A DNA stretch of 64,000 bases from Orrella daihaiensis (GTDB taxonomy: Bacteria > Pseudomonadota > Gammaproteobacteria > Burkholderiales > Burkholderiaceae_B), in contig NZ_CP063982.1 of the NCBI RefSeq assembly GCF_022811525.1, forward strand, positions 124,001 through 188,000. Direction: 5' to 3'. The notes beneath the pieces are model-generated. The model worked only from the letters and a program-made list of their open reading frames with translations, searched no databases and was not told where the DNA came from. Shown here piece by piece: positions 1-11,543 of the stretch (positions within the stretch are counted from its first letter, which is position 1; the number at the start of each line of letters is the position of its first letter). The position numbers and the translations under genes were made by a program.

Positions 1-1
1 G

Positions 2-2524
<2,523 letters not shown>

Positions 2525-2527
2525 CCT

Positions 2528-3097
2528 CTAGCGCAGGCCGCTTTGACGCAACAGCACCGCTGCCTGTGGCGAACAACTCACTGACTCCACGAGCGGAACA
2601 ACCGAGGCACACTGCTGAGCCTGAGGCAATTGCTCAATTTGCAACGCGCTATCCATCGGCAATTGTTTTAACGCAGCCTCATTGCCTGACCAGTATGCCC
2701 ATTGGACGTTGACGTGGTTGGCATCTCGACAAATACCAAGCGTTTGTTCATCACACGCAATAAACAGAGCCCGTAGGGCGTTAGTCGGTTCGGTGTGACC
2801 ACACACCACCGCTTGACCACGATTAACACCCCCCTTCTCAACCGTACCACGCTCGGCTGTCACGTGTGCCAGCCACCCGGGCGAACACGTTTGTGTAATG
2901 TCGCCACTGGCTTTCATGCCAGCCGGGGTCTGCACAAAGGACAGATTGCAACGACCACCCTTGGACAATGAGGCGCACTGCTGAACAATGTAGAGTGACA
3001 GATCCGTCGTAGCTACTTGGCTACTTTGTGCATAGACCGTTGAGCCAAACCCAACGGCCATCACCACAGTGCATGCCGTAGCGATTGTTTTAAACAT
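2528..3097 (-). CDS. Small exported protein of unknown function
   Basis: About 189 residues. I do not recognise the family. The ATG at 3095-3097 is chosen because a perfect TAAGGAGG Shine-Dalgarno precedes it and a classic signal peptide follows: MFKT, a hydrophobic run ATACTVVMAVGFGS, then cleavage near VYA-QSS. The mature part has about nine cysteines, which fits periplasmic disulfide bonding. The Shine-Dalgarno overlaps the stop codon of dgt, so the two genes are probably co-transcribed and translationally coupled as the tail of aroK-aroB-dgt. A longer frame upstream overlaps dgt and lacks a good start. The link to dGTP hydrolysis or shikimate synthesis is positional only. Confidence 0.75.
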   Translation of the reverse strand: MFKTIATACTVVMAVGFGSTVYAQSSQVATTDLSLYIVQQCASLSKGGRCNLSFVQTPAGMKASGDITQTCSPGWLAHVTAERGTVEKGGVNRGQAVVCGHTEPTNALRALFIACDEQTLGICRDANHVNVQWAYWSGNEAALKQLPMDSALQIEQLPQAQQCASVVPLVESVSCSPQAAVLLRQSGLR

Positions 3098-3107
3098 ACT
3101 GACCTCC

Positions 3108-4244
3108 TTAAAATGACTCATCCATCTGGAACAGCCTACGATGCTCAAGCACCGCATACCGATCTGTCATGCCAGCGATATAGTCTGCAATCGATCTGGC
3201 TTGCGATATCCGATCATCGCGTCGATATTCAGGTGGCAGCAGTCCTGGTTGCGTTAAAAACGCCTCGAACAATTCTCGCACCACCCGTTTAGCCTTGCCG
3301 GTCATGCGCAGCACTCGATAATGCCGATATAAAGCCTTCAGTAAAAACCGCTTGAGCTCGTCGGCTTGCGCCCGGATCTCATCAGAAAACACCACCAGTG
3401 GCCCACATGCCTTGGCATCGTCAGCGCTAGCAAGCTTGGCCGCCTCTATCTTGGCTAGTGTGGTCGTGGTGACGTCCATGATGAGCGTGTTGATCATCTG
3501 ACGAATGGTCTCCGCGATGGCGCGCTTTTGGGCAACATTTGGCCACCGCTTGCACACCGCCTCATAATGCTGTGCCACGATCGGCACGGTCAACAATTGC
3601 TCTAGGGTAATCAGGCCAGAACGCAAACCATCATCGACATCATGATTGTTGTAGGCGATTTCATCAGCCAGATTCGCGAGCTGCGCTTCAAGTGAGGGTT
3701 GCGTGCGATCAATAAAGCGTTGGCCAACATCGCCCAGTTTTTTTGCGTTGTTCAATGAGCAATGCTTCAAGATCCCTTCTCTGGTCTCAAAACAAAGATT
3801 CAACCCATTAAATGCGGGATAACGCTCCTCGAGCTCATCCACCACCCGCAAGCTTTGCAGGTTGTGCTCAAAGCCGCCTGCTTCTGGTGCTAGCTCTTGC
3901 AGGCATCGATTTAATTCGTCTTGCCCGGCATGCCCAAATGGTGTGTGGCCCAAGTCGTGGGCTAGCGCAATGGCCTCGGTCAAATCAACGTCTAACCGCA
4001 AACTCGCAGCAATCACTCGGGCAATTTGTGCTACTTCCAGCGAGTGCGTCAGGCGTGTACGAAACCAGTCACCTTCGTGGTTAACAAATACTTGCGTCTT
4101 GTATTCCAGCCGTCGAAACGCATTGGCATGAATGATCCGATCACGGTCGCGCTGAAACTCGGTTCGATTGGCTGGCGCTGGTTCAGTGTGACGCCGACCG
4201 CGCGTGCGGCTTGGATCACTGGCATATGGCGCACGTTCACCCAT
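3108..4244 (-). CDS. dgt: dGTPase-like deoxynucleotide triphosphohydrolase
   Basis: HD-superfamily phosphohydrolase that cleaves dNTPs to deoxynucleoside and tripolyphosphate, trimming the dNTP pool. From the ATG at 4244 (378 aa) the metal ligands are visible: H67 in RLTHSLEVA, H96-D97 in LAHDLGH, and a later aspartate in LADEIAYNNHDVDDG. The length fits the shorter dNTPase-like subfamily rather than the ~505-aa E. coli Dgt, so substrate preference may be broader than dGTP. A TTG start at 4265 would add seven residues, but the internal ATG (MGERAP) is the better start. It follows aroB closely and ends inside the ribosome-binding site of the next gene. Confidence 0.92.
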   Translation of the reverse strand: MGERAPYASDPSRTRGRRHTEPAPANRTEFQRDRDRIIHANAFRRLEYKTQVFVNHEGDWFRTRLTHSLEVAQIARVIAASLRLDVDLTEAIALAHDLGHTPFGHAGQDELNRCLQELAPEAGGFEHNLQSLRVVDELEERYPAFNGLNLCFETREGILKHCSLNNAKKLGDVGQRFIDRTQPSLEAQLANLADEIAYNNHDVDDGLRSGLITLEQLLTVPIVAQHYEAVCKRWPNVAQKRAIAETIRQMINTLIMDVTTTTLAKIEAAKLASADDAKACGPLVVFSDEIRAQADELKRFLLKALYRHYRVLRMTGKAKRVVRELFEAFLTQPGLLPPEYRRDDRISQARSIADYIAGMTDRYAVLEHRRLFQMDESF

Positions 4245-4266
4245 CAAACTATTGCCCTCTATCAAG

Positions 4267-5346
4267 TCAAACTGCGTATTCGTTCAGCACGGCTGCAACA
4301 TCTTTCGAATCAGCCGCGCCCACCGTGGCCTGGCCGACTTCTGGCATCAGTACAAACTTGATTTCACCGGCCTCGGCCTTCTTGTCCGAGCGCATCAGCG
4401 ACATCCACTGATCGACACCTAGCAATTTGGGTGCGCGGGTGGGGCATCCAATCGCTTTAACCACCGACTCAACCCGTTGGACATCTTCAGCTGGCAAACC
4501 AAGCGTGCGTTCCGACAGCGCCGCGGCCAGCAACAGACCGCAACCGACGGCCTCGCCATGCAACCACTGACCATAGCCGAGCCCGGCTTCAATCGCATGG
4601 CCAAAGGTATGGCCCAGATTCAAAATCGCCCTAAGGCCGGACTCACGCTCATCGGCTGAGACGACCTTGGCCTTGAACTCGCAGGAGCGACGAATAGCCG
4701 TGGCCAACAGATCAGGATCTCGGGCACGCAAGCCCTCGGCATGGGTCTGGCACCACGTAAAAAACGCCGCATCCATAATCAGGCCGTATTTCACGACTTC
4801 TGCTAAACCAGCGCTGATTTCACGGTCTGGCAGGGTGTTTAACACGGTGGTATCGATTTCCACCGCAATGGGCTGGTAAAAAGCGCCAATCATGTTCTTG
4901 CCAAGCGGGTGGTTGACGGCGGTTTTACCGCCAACCGAGGAGTCGACCTGGGCCAACAAGGTCGTCGGTACCTGAATGAAACGAATGCCTCGCATGTAGA
5001 CAGCAGCCGCAAACCCGGCCATGTCGCCGATCACACCGCCACCAAGCGCAACGATCACGGCACGCCGATCGAGCTGCAGGCCGAGCATGTGATCAAAGAT
5101 CAGATTCAGGGTCTGCCAGTCCTTGTACTGCTCACCATCTGGCAGCTCAAGCGTTGTCACGGGCTTGCCTGTTTTAGCGAGCGCGGCTCTGACTGCGTCA
5201 CCGAACAGACGATTGACCGTCGGGTTGGTCACGATGACCAGCGCCGAGGCGTTGGGCGGCACCGACTCATCAATACGGGTCAGTCGCCCAGCCTCAATAT
5301 GAATGGGATAGTCGCCACCGGGAGTTGAAACCAGTACATCATTCAT
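4267..5346 (-). CDS. aroB: 3-dehydroquinate synthase
   Basis: Second step of the shikimate pathway: converts DAHP to 3-dehydroquinate with NAD+ and a divalent metal. The 359 residues carry the NAD-binding GGGVIGDMAGF (~102-112), the substrate motif QVPTTLLAQVDSSVGGK (~125-141), and metal ligands in SAGLAEVVKYG (E183), LNLGHTFGHA and LHGEAVGCG. Length matches the family. Its ATG overlaps the aroK stop in an ATGA junction, so translation is coupled. Together with aroK it forms the common aroKB pair. Confidence 0.98.
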   Translation of the reverse strand: MNDVLVSTPGGDYPIHIEAGRLTRIDESVPPNASALVIVTNPTVNRLFGDAVRAALAKTGKPVTTLELPDGEQYKDWQTLNLIFDHMLGLQLDRRAVIVALGGGVIGDMAGFAAAVYMRGIRFIQVPTTLLAQVDSSVGGKTAVNHPLGKNMIGAFYQPIAVEIDTTVLNTLPDREISAGLAEVVKYGLIMDAAFFTWCQTHAEGLRARDPDLLATAIRRSCEFKAKVVSADERESGLRAILNLGHTFGHAIEAGLGYGQWLHGEAVGCGLLLAAALSERTLGLPAEDVQRVESVVKAIGCPTRAPKLLGVDQWMSLMRSDKKAEAGEIKFVLMPEVGQATVGAADSKDVAAVLNEYAV

Positions 5347-5873
5347 GTGTTTTCCGTATCTTTTAGTCTTGTCACAATTTGCTGCACAACCGAAGGCACG
5401 CTAGCTGATCCAGTCTCCACTACGATGTCTGCTAGCGAGTCATAGATCGGGCTGCGCTCGTCAAGCAATTCATACAAGCGTGTCTTGGGATCGTTGGTTG
5501 CCAGCAACGGTCGATTGCGGTCCCGACTCGTGCGCCGAACCAACTCCTCAACCGAAGCTTTCAGATAGATCACCACACCATGCTGGCTCAAGATCTCTCG
5601 GTTTGACTCAGCCAACACCGCGCCGCCCCCTGTAGCAATCACCACATCTGGCTGTTGGGCGACCTCTTCGAGCACTTGTGACTCTCTCTTGCGGAACCCT
5701 GGCTCGCCTTCGATCTCAAAGATAACAGGTATTGCTACACCACAACGAGCCTCTATCTCATGATCAAGGTCGATAAAGGGACGACCAAGTGCTTTGGCCA
5801 GACCCTTGCCGATGGTGGACTTGCCCGAGCCAGGCATACCGATCAGAAACAGGCAGTTTGTTTGGTTTTTCAT
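5343..5873 (-). CDS. aroK: Shikimate kinase
   Basis: Phosphorylates shikimate at the 3-hydroxyl with ATP. It has a P-loop GMPGSGKST near the N terminus, the substrate-binding D in FIDLDHEIE, the arginine of GEPGFRKRES, the ATGGGAV loop and the lid RDRNRPLL. The ATG at 5871-5873 gives 176 residues, the usual length; an in-frame GTG at 5886-5888 would add five residues and cannot be excluded, since neither has a strong Shine-Dalgarno. It is first in aroK-aroB-dgt and is divergent from mrcA across a gap of about 48 bp that must hold both promoters. Confidence 0.97.
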   Translation of the reverse strand: MKNQTNCLFLIGMPGSGKSTIGKGLAKALGRPFIDLDHEIEARCGVAIPVIFEIEGEPGFRKRESQVLEEVAQQPDVVIATGGGAVLAESNREILSQHGVVIYLKASVEELVRRTSRDRNRPLLATNDPKTRLYELLDERSPIYDSLADIVVETGSASVPSVVQQIVTRLKDTENT

Positions 5874-5921
5874 ACCGTTAATTATCACATCGTTGGCTCT
5901 GAAGCGTAAAATCCTGAACTT

Positions 5922-8345
5922 ATGAGCAAATCTACCCCCAAAGACCGTTCTGCCGGCATCGCAGCCGCTTCGTCATCGAGCCCCTGGATCGTCCGGTTCT
6001 TTATGAAACTGTTCGTACTCGGCTTAGCCGGTGCGGCCAGTGTCGCCTTGCTGCTCGTGATTGCCTTGTCCATTGCCTGGCCCAACCTGCCAGACTTGAC
6101 AGCAATGACTGACTATCGCCCCCGAGTGCCACTGCGGGTCTTTACGGCTGACAAGGTCCTGATCGGGGAGTTTGGTGAAGAGCGTCGCAACGTTTTGCGA
6201 TTCAATGAGTTTCCGGATGTGCTGAAGTCTGCGGTGCTGGCCGCTGAAGATGACGGTTTTTATCAGCATGGCGGCATCGACTGGGCTGGGGTAGTTCGTG
6301 CCGGCTTGGCCAACGTGGCTGCCATGTCAAAAACCCAGGGTGCCAGCACCATTACCATGCAGGTTGCGAGAAACTTCTACCTGTCCTCAGAAAAAACCTA
6401 CACCCGCAAGTTCTACGAACTGCTGCTGACATACAAGATTGAATCGAGTCTGACCAAAGACCAGATTCTGGAACTTTACTTAAACCAGATTTATCTGGGC
6501 CGTCGCGCATACGGTTTCGCGGCAGCAGCCAGAACATATTTCGGCAAAGAGGTCTCGGAGCTGACCGCTGCTGAAGCGGCGATGTTGGCTGGCATTCCCA
6601 AGGCGCCCTCGCGATTTAACCCAGTGACCAACATGGTGCGCGCACAAGCTCGTCAACGGTATGTGCTTGGCCGCATGCACGAACTAGGCTACCTGACCAA
6701 TGCTGAATACCAGGCCGCGCTTGCCGAGCCTATCGTCTTGAACGCAGGCAAGGGTACGCCGGCGGGCGGTTATGCGGTGCATGGCGAGTACGCTGCCGAA
6801 TTGGCGCGACAGCTGATGTTCTCGCTTTACGGTGAAGAGGTGTACTCACGTGGTCTAAACATCTACACCACGATTCAGTCCACCGACCAAGAGTGGGCGT
6901 GGCGTTCATTGAGAGACGGTGTGTTGCAGTACACACGTCGTGCGCGCTATCCGGGCCCTGTGGCACAACTTGATTTGCCAGCTGGACTAGAAAAGCAACC
7001 GGAGCAATTTGACGCATGGATGGACGGTGTGCTGGAAGAGTATCCGGATGCGGCTGGATTTAGAACCGCTGTGGTTTTGTCGGCCAATCCGAAATCGGTC
7101 ACGCTTGCTCGTGCATCTGATGAGATCATCACCATTGATGATAAAAAGATCCTCGCCGTCATTAGCCGATCCCTGAATCCGAAGGCTGACGATCAAATGC
7201 GCATGCGTCGCGGCTCGATCGTCACCATGACCCGCCTGGAAAACGGTCAGTGGGAAATCCTGAACTTCCCAGAAGTCGAGGGTGCCATGGTGGCCATGAC
7301 ACCCCAAGATGGTGCCATTCGAGCAATGGTCGGGGGTTTTGATTTCTTTAGCGGCAAGTTCAACCGCGTGACTCAGGCTTGGCGGCAGCCAGGCTCTTCC
7401 TTTAAGCCCTTTATCTATGCCGCGTCTCTTGAACGCGGCATGACACCGACGACACTGATTTCTGATCAGCCGTTTATGTTGACAGCCGAACAAACCGGCT
7501 CGGGTGAAGATTGGAACCCCAAGAACTACGGCAACGAATACGATGAAGAGCTCACCATGCGCCAGGCCATGGCCAAGTCACGCAACATGGTGTCAATCCG
7601 CATCCTGCAAGCCATCACGCCCCAGTACGTGCAGGACTACATCACCCGGTTTGGGTTTCAACCAGAGAAACATCCACCGTTTTTACCCATGGCGCTTGGC
7701 GCAGGTTCAGTCACACCGCTACAAATGGCAGCCGCCTTCTCGGTATTTGCCAATGGCGGCTATCGGGTCACCCCGTTTTTAATTGACTATGTCACCGACT
7801 CAGAAAACAACGTGCTGATGCGGGCCAAGCCCACGATCGCTGGCGATGCCGCAGCACGCGTGCTTGATCCTCGCACGGTCTACGTGATGAACGACATGCT
7901 GCGTGGCGTGGCACAGTTCGGCACAGCCGCCCGTGCTGGCCGCGAGATTGGTCGGCGCGATCTCGCCGGTAAAACCGGAACCACCAACGATTCTGTGGAT
8001 GCCTGGTTTGCGGGCTACACACCACGGCTAGTAGGCGTTGCCTGGCTCGGGTTTGATCAACCCAAATCCCTTGGTAGCCGCGAGACAGGTGGTGGTGCTG
8101 CGCTACCCATCTGGATGGGCTACATGAAAAAAGCGCTGGAGAAATTCCCAGAAGAGCCACCGGGACCACCACCTAGCGGCTTGATTGTTAATGGTGAGGC
8201 GATGTTCTTTGCTGAATACCCACCAAACGAGTCGATTTCACGTGTCGGGCTCGACCAACCAAAAGAATCGATTGATGAATTGCTGGAGTCGCTAAATATG
8301 AGCGGCAACAGCTCGGCGGTCACGCCCGCACCGATTACAAACTAA
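5922..8345 (+). CDS. mrcA: Penicillin-binding protein 1A, bifunctional transglycosylase/transpeptidase
   Basis: Class A PBP (also called ponA) that polymerises and crosslinks peptidoglycan at the periplasmic face of the inner membrane. Order of parts: cytoplasmic tail (1-30), one transmembrane helix (~28-50), GT51 domain with catalytic glutamate in AAEDDGFYQH (~108) and the GASTITMQVARNF motif, a linker/OB region, then the transpeptidase with SxxK serine in PGSSFKP (~492), SRN in KSRNMVS and KTGTT. The 807 residues match PBP1A. It stands alone on the plus strand, divergent from aroK. All catalytic motifs are intact. Confidence 0.97.
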   Translation: MSKSTPKDRSAGIAAASSSSPWIVRFFMKLFVLGLAGAASVALLLVIALSIAWPNLPDLTAMTDYRPRVPLRVFTADKVLIGEFGEERRNVLRFNEFPDVLKSAVLAAEDDGFYQHGGIDWAGVVRAGLANVAAMSKTQGASTITMQVARNFYLSSEKTYTRKFYELLLTYKIESSLTKDQILELYLNQIYLGRRAYGFAAAARTYFGKEVSELTAAEAAMLAGIPKAPSRFNPVTNMVRAQARQRYVLGRMHELGYLTNAEYQAALAEPIVLNAGKGTPAGGYAVHGEYAAELARQLMFSLYGEEVYSRGLNIYTTIQSTDQEWAWRSLRDGVLQYTRRARYPGPVAQLDLPAGLEKQPEQFDAWMDGVLEEYPDAAGFRTAVVLSANPKSVTLARASDEIITIDDKKILAVISRSLNPKADDQMRMRRGSIVTMTRLENGQWEILNFPEVEGAMVAMTPQDGAIRAMVGGFDFFSGKFNRVTQAWRQPGSSFKPFIYAASLERGMTPTTLISDQPFMLTAEQTGSGEDWNPKNYGNEYDEELTMRQAMAKSRNMVSIRILQAITPQYVQDYITRFGFQPEKHPPFLPMALGAGSVTPLQMAAAFSVFANGGYRVTPFLIDYVTDSENNVLMRAKPTIAGDAAARVLDPRTVYVMNDMLRGVAQFGTAARAGREIGRRDLAGKTGTTNDSVDAWFAGYTPRLVGVAWLGFDQPKSLGSRETGGGAALPIWMGYMKKALEKFPEEPPGPPPSGLIVNGEAMFFAEYPPNESISRVGLDQPKESIDELLESLNMSGNSSAVTPAPITN

Positions 8346-8363
8346 CGCAAGCCATCGCCAACG

Positions 8364-8693
8364 CTAGAGCTGAATCTGGATCGTGTGTCCCGTGACATCG
8401 GAGAATATTTGCGACAATGCCTCATGTAAATCGGGACCACCACGTGTGTCTTTCCAGTGCTGACCATCAAAGCGATAGTGAAACCCGCCGCTTGGTGCTG
8501 CAACCCAGAGCTCTTGCATCGGCGCTTGGCTATTAATGACCACAGGGGTTTTGTTGTTGAACAGCATGTTCAGAACATTCGCTTCACGTTTGGTGTCAAC
8601 ATCGACATCGAGTTTGTCGTACCAATCGTCTGCGTGGGTCTCAATCCTGTCTAGAATGCCACTTATTAGTTCATCAAACTCTGTTTCCGTCAT
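8364..8693 (-). CDS. cyaY: Iron donor/regulator protein CyaY (bacterial frataxin)
   Basis: Small acidic protein that binds iron and modulates Fe-S cluster assembly on the IscS/IscU machinery. The 109 residues begin with an acidic helix (TETEFDELI...DDWYDKLDVDVD), followed by the beta-sheet core with PVVINSQAPMQELWVA and the conserved HYRFDGQHWKDTRGG. Length and motifs are standard. It is divergent from lptM-lysA, the usual cyaY/lptM/lysA arrangement of proteobacteria, and convergent with mrcA. The gap of 33 bp to lptM must contain both starts. Confidence 0.95.
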   Translation of the reverse strand: MTETEFDELISGILDRIETHADDWYDKLDVDVDTKREANVLNMLFNNKTPVVINSQAPMQELWVAAPSGGFHYRFDGQHWKDTRGGPDLHEALSQIFSDVTGHTIQIQL

Positions 8694-8726
8694 AATCTAG
8701 TCCTTTTTGTGTTTTAGGAGCCCACC

Positions 8727-8948
8727 GTGACCGTAGCCGCATCTCGCTTTGCTCGCCACAGCCGCTGTATTGTCGCGCCGGTGTTGCTTGCTTCCTTGAT
8801 CGGTTGTGGCTACAGGGGTCCGCTTTATCTACCGCCACCACCGGATACCATCTCCGGTCAAGGCTCTGTTCTAGAGAACCCTGAAACCAATATTCCACCC
8901 GAATCTAAAAATCCGTCGCTAGAACCTGCGCCGATCGTCATTGAATAG
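8727..8948 (+). CDS. lptM: Small lipoprotein LptM (YifL family)
   Basis: A 73-residue lipoprotein of the family that assists maturation of the LptD/LptE lipopolysaccharide translocon. The start is GTG at 8727, six bases after AGGAG. A basic N terminus (SRFARHSR) is followed by a hydrophobic stretch and the lipobox LIGC, then the family signature GYRGPLYLPPPP right after the lipidated cysteine and a disordered proline-rich tail. Its position between cyaY and lysA is the typical context. The assignment rests on the lipobox, the GxKGPLY-like motif and synteny. Confidence 0.88.
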   Translation: MTVAASRFARHSRCIVAPVLLASLIGCGYRGPLYLPPPPDTISGQGSVLENPETNIPPESKNPSLEPAPIVIE

Positions 8949-8970
8949 TTTATTTCACCGTTTGTCGACC

Positions 8971-10266
8971 ATGCCCTCACTTACTGATCAACAAAGCTTG
9001 GCAATCCCCGCCGGGCAACCATATTTTCATTATCGCGACAGCGAACTTTTTGTTGAAGAGGTGTCGTTGGCTGCGCTTGCTTCGCAACTTGGAACGCCAC
9101 TTTATGTTTATTCCAAAGCGGCACTGCAAACCGCGTGGGATGCCTATGCACAAGCGGCCAAGGGCCATCAGGTACTTGTTTGTTATGGCATGAAAGCCAA
9201 CTCCAATCTGGCTATCTTGCAGCAATTTGCCCGCTTTGGGAGTGGCTTTGACATTGTGTCTGGCGGCGAGCTTAAGCGCGTCATCAAGGCCGGGGGCAAT
9301 CCGGGCAAGGTCGTGTTCTCCGGTGTGGGCAAAGAAGTTTGGGAAATGGAGTTGGCGCTAGAAGCCGGCGTGAAATGCTTTAACGTCGAATCCGTACCCG
9401 AACTCAGGCGTTTATCTGATGTGGCGACCCGCTTGAGCAAAGTCGCTCCGGTCTCGCTACGTGTGAATCCAGATGTTGATGCGCAAACCCATCCCTACAT
9501 CTCCACAGGCCTGAAAGAAAATAAGTTTGGAATCGCCATTGAGTCGGCGCTTGATGCTTATCGGTTGGCCAAGGAACTGCCAGGGCTTAATGTCGTGGGT
9601 GTCGACTGTCACATTGGCTCACAGATCACCGAGGTCAGTCCTTACCTCGACGCGCTAGACAAGTTGCTAAGCCTGATCGCACAGCTGAAGGCTGAGGGTA
9701 TAGAGCTACATCATCTGGACTTGGGGGGTGGCTTGGGGATTCGTTATGACGATGAGACACCCTTGGCACCTGGTATCTTGCTAGATGCCGTGTTTAAAAA
9801 ACTTGCTGACAAGGGACTTGAGCTTGAACTGGTGCTCGAGCCAGGCAGATCTCTGGTTGGCAATGCTGGTGTGCTGGTTACCGAAGTTCAGTATCTAAAG
9901 CACACCGAGGACAAAGACTTTGCGATTGTAGATGCCGGCATGAATGACTTGATGCGACCGGCACTCTATGAGGCATGGCATGGTGTCTTGCCGATCAAAC
10001 CGCGCTCAGCACAAGCACGGGTATACGACGTTGTCGGGCCCGTCTGTGAGAGCGCGGACTGGCTGGCCAAGTCTCGTTGTCTAGCAGTTCAAGAAGGTGA
10101 TCTGCTCGCTATCGAGTCAGCTGGTGCCTATGGGTTTGTCATGGCCGGACACTACAACTCCCGACCACGCGCTGCCGAGGTCTTGGTTGACGGTAAGAAC
10201 TGGCATCTGATTCGTGCGCGTGAGTCGTTTGATGACTTGATTCGCGGCGAACGTCTATTGGATTGA
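8971..10266 (+). CDS. lysA: Diaminopimelate decarboxylase
   Basis: Last step of lysine biosynthesis: PLP-dependent decarboxylation of meso-diaminopimelate. From the ATG at 8971 (431 aa) the PLP lysine is K75 in VCYGMKANSN; further motifs are HIGSQI, the phosphate-binding LDLGGGLGIRY, the EPGRSLVGNAG segment and the active-site VGPVCESADWL. A TTG at 8941 would overlap the lptM stop and is less likely. It lies 22 bp after lptM and is probably co-transcribed with it. Confidence 0.97.
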   Translation: MPSLTDQQSLAIPAGQPYFHYRDSELFVEEVSLAALASQLGTPLYVYSKAALQTAWDAYAQAAKGHQVLVCYGMKANSNLAILQQFARFGSGFDIVSGGELKRVIKAGGNPGKVVFSGVGKEVWEMELALEAGVKCFNVESVPELRRLSDVATRLSKVAPVSLRVNPDVDAQTHPYISTGLKENKFGIAIESALDAYRLAKELPGLNVVGVDCHIGSQITEVSPYLDALDKLLSLIAQLKAEGIELHHLDLGGGLGIRYDDETPLAPGILLDAVFKKLADKGLELELVLEPGRSLVGNAGVLVTEVQYLKHTEDKDFAIVDAGMNDLMRPALYEAWHGVLPIKPRSAQARVYDVVGPVCESADWLAKSRCLAVQEGDLLAIESAGAYGFVMAGHYNSRPRAAEVLVDGKNWHLIRARESFDDLIRGERLLD

Positions 10267-10312
10267 GCGGCTACAAAAGCTGGTAAAACTCGTCGTAAAT
10301 TGCATTGCCTAC

Positions 10313-11515
10313 TTAGTTTGCCACCCAGCGCTTTCGGCTAACCCACAACAACACGGCAATCACAAAAGCGGGAATCATCAACAAGGCGTAGGCATCGCCG
10401 TAGCTGCCTAACCGTGAAGCAGCTACACCGAATAGGGGTGGCCCACACAGAACACCTAGAAAGGTAAATCCAAGCGTGCCACCAGTGGCCATGCCTGCGA
10501 GCCCCGAAGGTGCTTGACGGGCGACCTCAGCCAGATACACCCCATTCCAGCCAATGGCTGTGGCACCCAAGAGCATGAGCAGCAAGTAAAGCCAGAGCGT
10601 TGGGGTGTCTATCGTTAGCCAGGGCACCAGCGCCGCACCGCCAAATAGCAAACCGGCAATACCAATCAACATAAAGCCTGAGCCCAGCCAGTTGTCTGCC
10701 ATCCATCCCCACAGTATCCGGCCACCCACACCGGCTGCTTGTGAGACCGTTAATGCCAACCCTGCCGCCACCAGTCCCCAGCCCAGGTCCTCATACAGAA
10801 ATGTCACCAGGTATGTTGTCAGTGATAGTTGCGTGATGGCAAACAGAAAGGAGACTGCTGCCAGGATGCGCAGTGACGCTTGGCCCAGCACTAGCTTGAT
10901 GGGTTCCACAAAGCTTTTAATCAATGACGGTCTAATCGCCGGATTGCGATCTTCGTCTAGCTGCAAACGCAATGGGCTAACGGCCAATGCACACAGCACG
11001 CAAAATAGCGCCACCATGACGAAGGCGGCTTGCCAGCCCATCAAGATTTCCATCGAGGGCACCAACAGACCAGCTAACATGCCCCCGACTGGCACGCCGG
11101 TTTGCTTGATCGAAAAAACCAGCGACATTCGCTCTGGTGGTGTGGTTTTAATCAGCAGGTGTGAGCTCGCTGGCGTCACAGGTCCATAGCCTAGACCGAT
11201 CATCAATGCGCCAATCACGATGGTGGCTGGCCAAGGCAACGCGCACAACACCAAGCCAGTGGCTGTGAACAACAGGCTGACTTGACTTAGCCGAAGCGCT
11301 CCCCAGCGCTTAACAAATGACCCGCCCATGATGGTCGAGATCATGGCGGCGACATAGACAATGGCGACGTAAAAGCCGACATAGGTCGTCGATACACCGA
11401 TCGCATCGCTAACCACCGGTGCAACAACCGGCAGTGTGATCAGTGCCATCGCGACTAGCGCCTGGATCATTAGGGTCGCAACCAAAATGATCCAGGCGCT
11501 AGCAGTTTGTTTCAT
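10313..11515 (-). CDS. Major facilitator superfamily permease
   Basis: A 400-residue inner-membrane protein with about twelve hydrophobic helices in two six-helix halves. The cytoplasmic loop after helix 2 reads GGSFVKRWGALR, a variant of the MFS motif A, and the GLGYGPVTPASSHLL segment resembles the helix 4/5 region of the CynX/NarK-like branch. No substrate can be read from the sequence. It stands between lysA and ccsB, ends about 46 bp from the convergent lysA stop, and has no partner that suggests a function. Confidence 0.85.
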   Translation of the reverse strand: MKQTASAWIILVATLMIQALVAMALITLPVVAPVVSDAIGVSTTYVGFYVAIVYVAAMISTIMGGSFVKRWGALRLSQVSLLFTATGLVLCALPWPATIVIGALMIGLGYGPVTPASSHLLIKTTPPERMSLVFSIKQTGVPVGGMLAGLLVPSMEILMGWQAAFVMVALFCVLCALAVSPLRLQLDEDRNPAIRPSLIKSFVEPIKLVLGQASLRILAAVSFLFAITQLSLTTYLVTFLYEDLGWGLVAAGLALTVSQAAGVGGRILWGWMADNWLGSGFMLIGIAGLLFGGAALVPWLTIDTPTLWLYLLLMLLGATAIGWNGVYLAEVARQAPSGLAGMATGGTLGFTFLGVLCGPPLFGVAASRLGSYGDAYALLMIPAFVIAVLLWVSRKRWVAN

Positions 11516-11543
11516 ATCAGCACATCAATTTCGAATATTTAAT

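Noticed and set aside
10605..11189. 194-aa plus-strand frame opposite the MFS permease
   Set aside because: Composition is serine/threonine/proline rich as expected for the reverse of a membrane protein; no domain or start signal.
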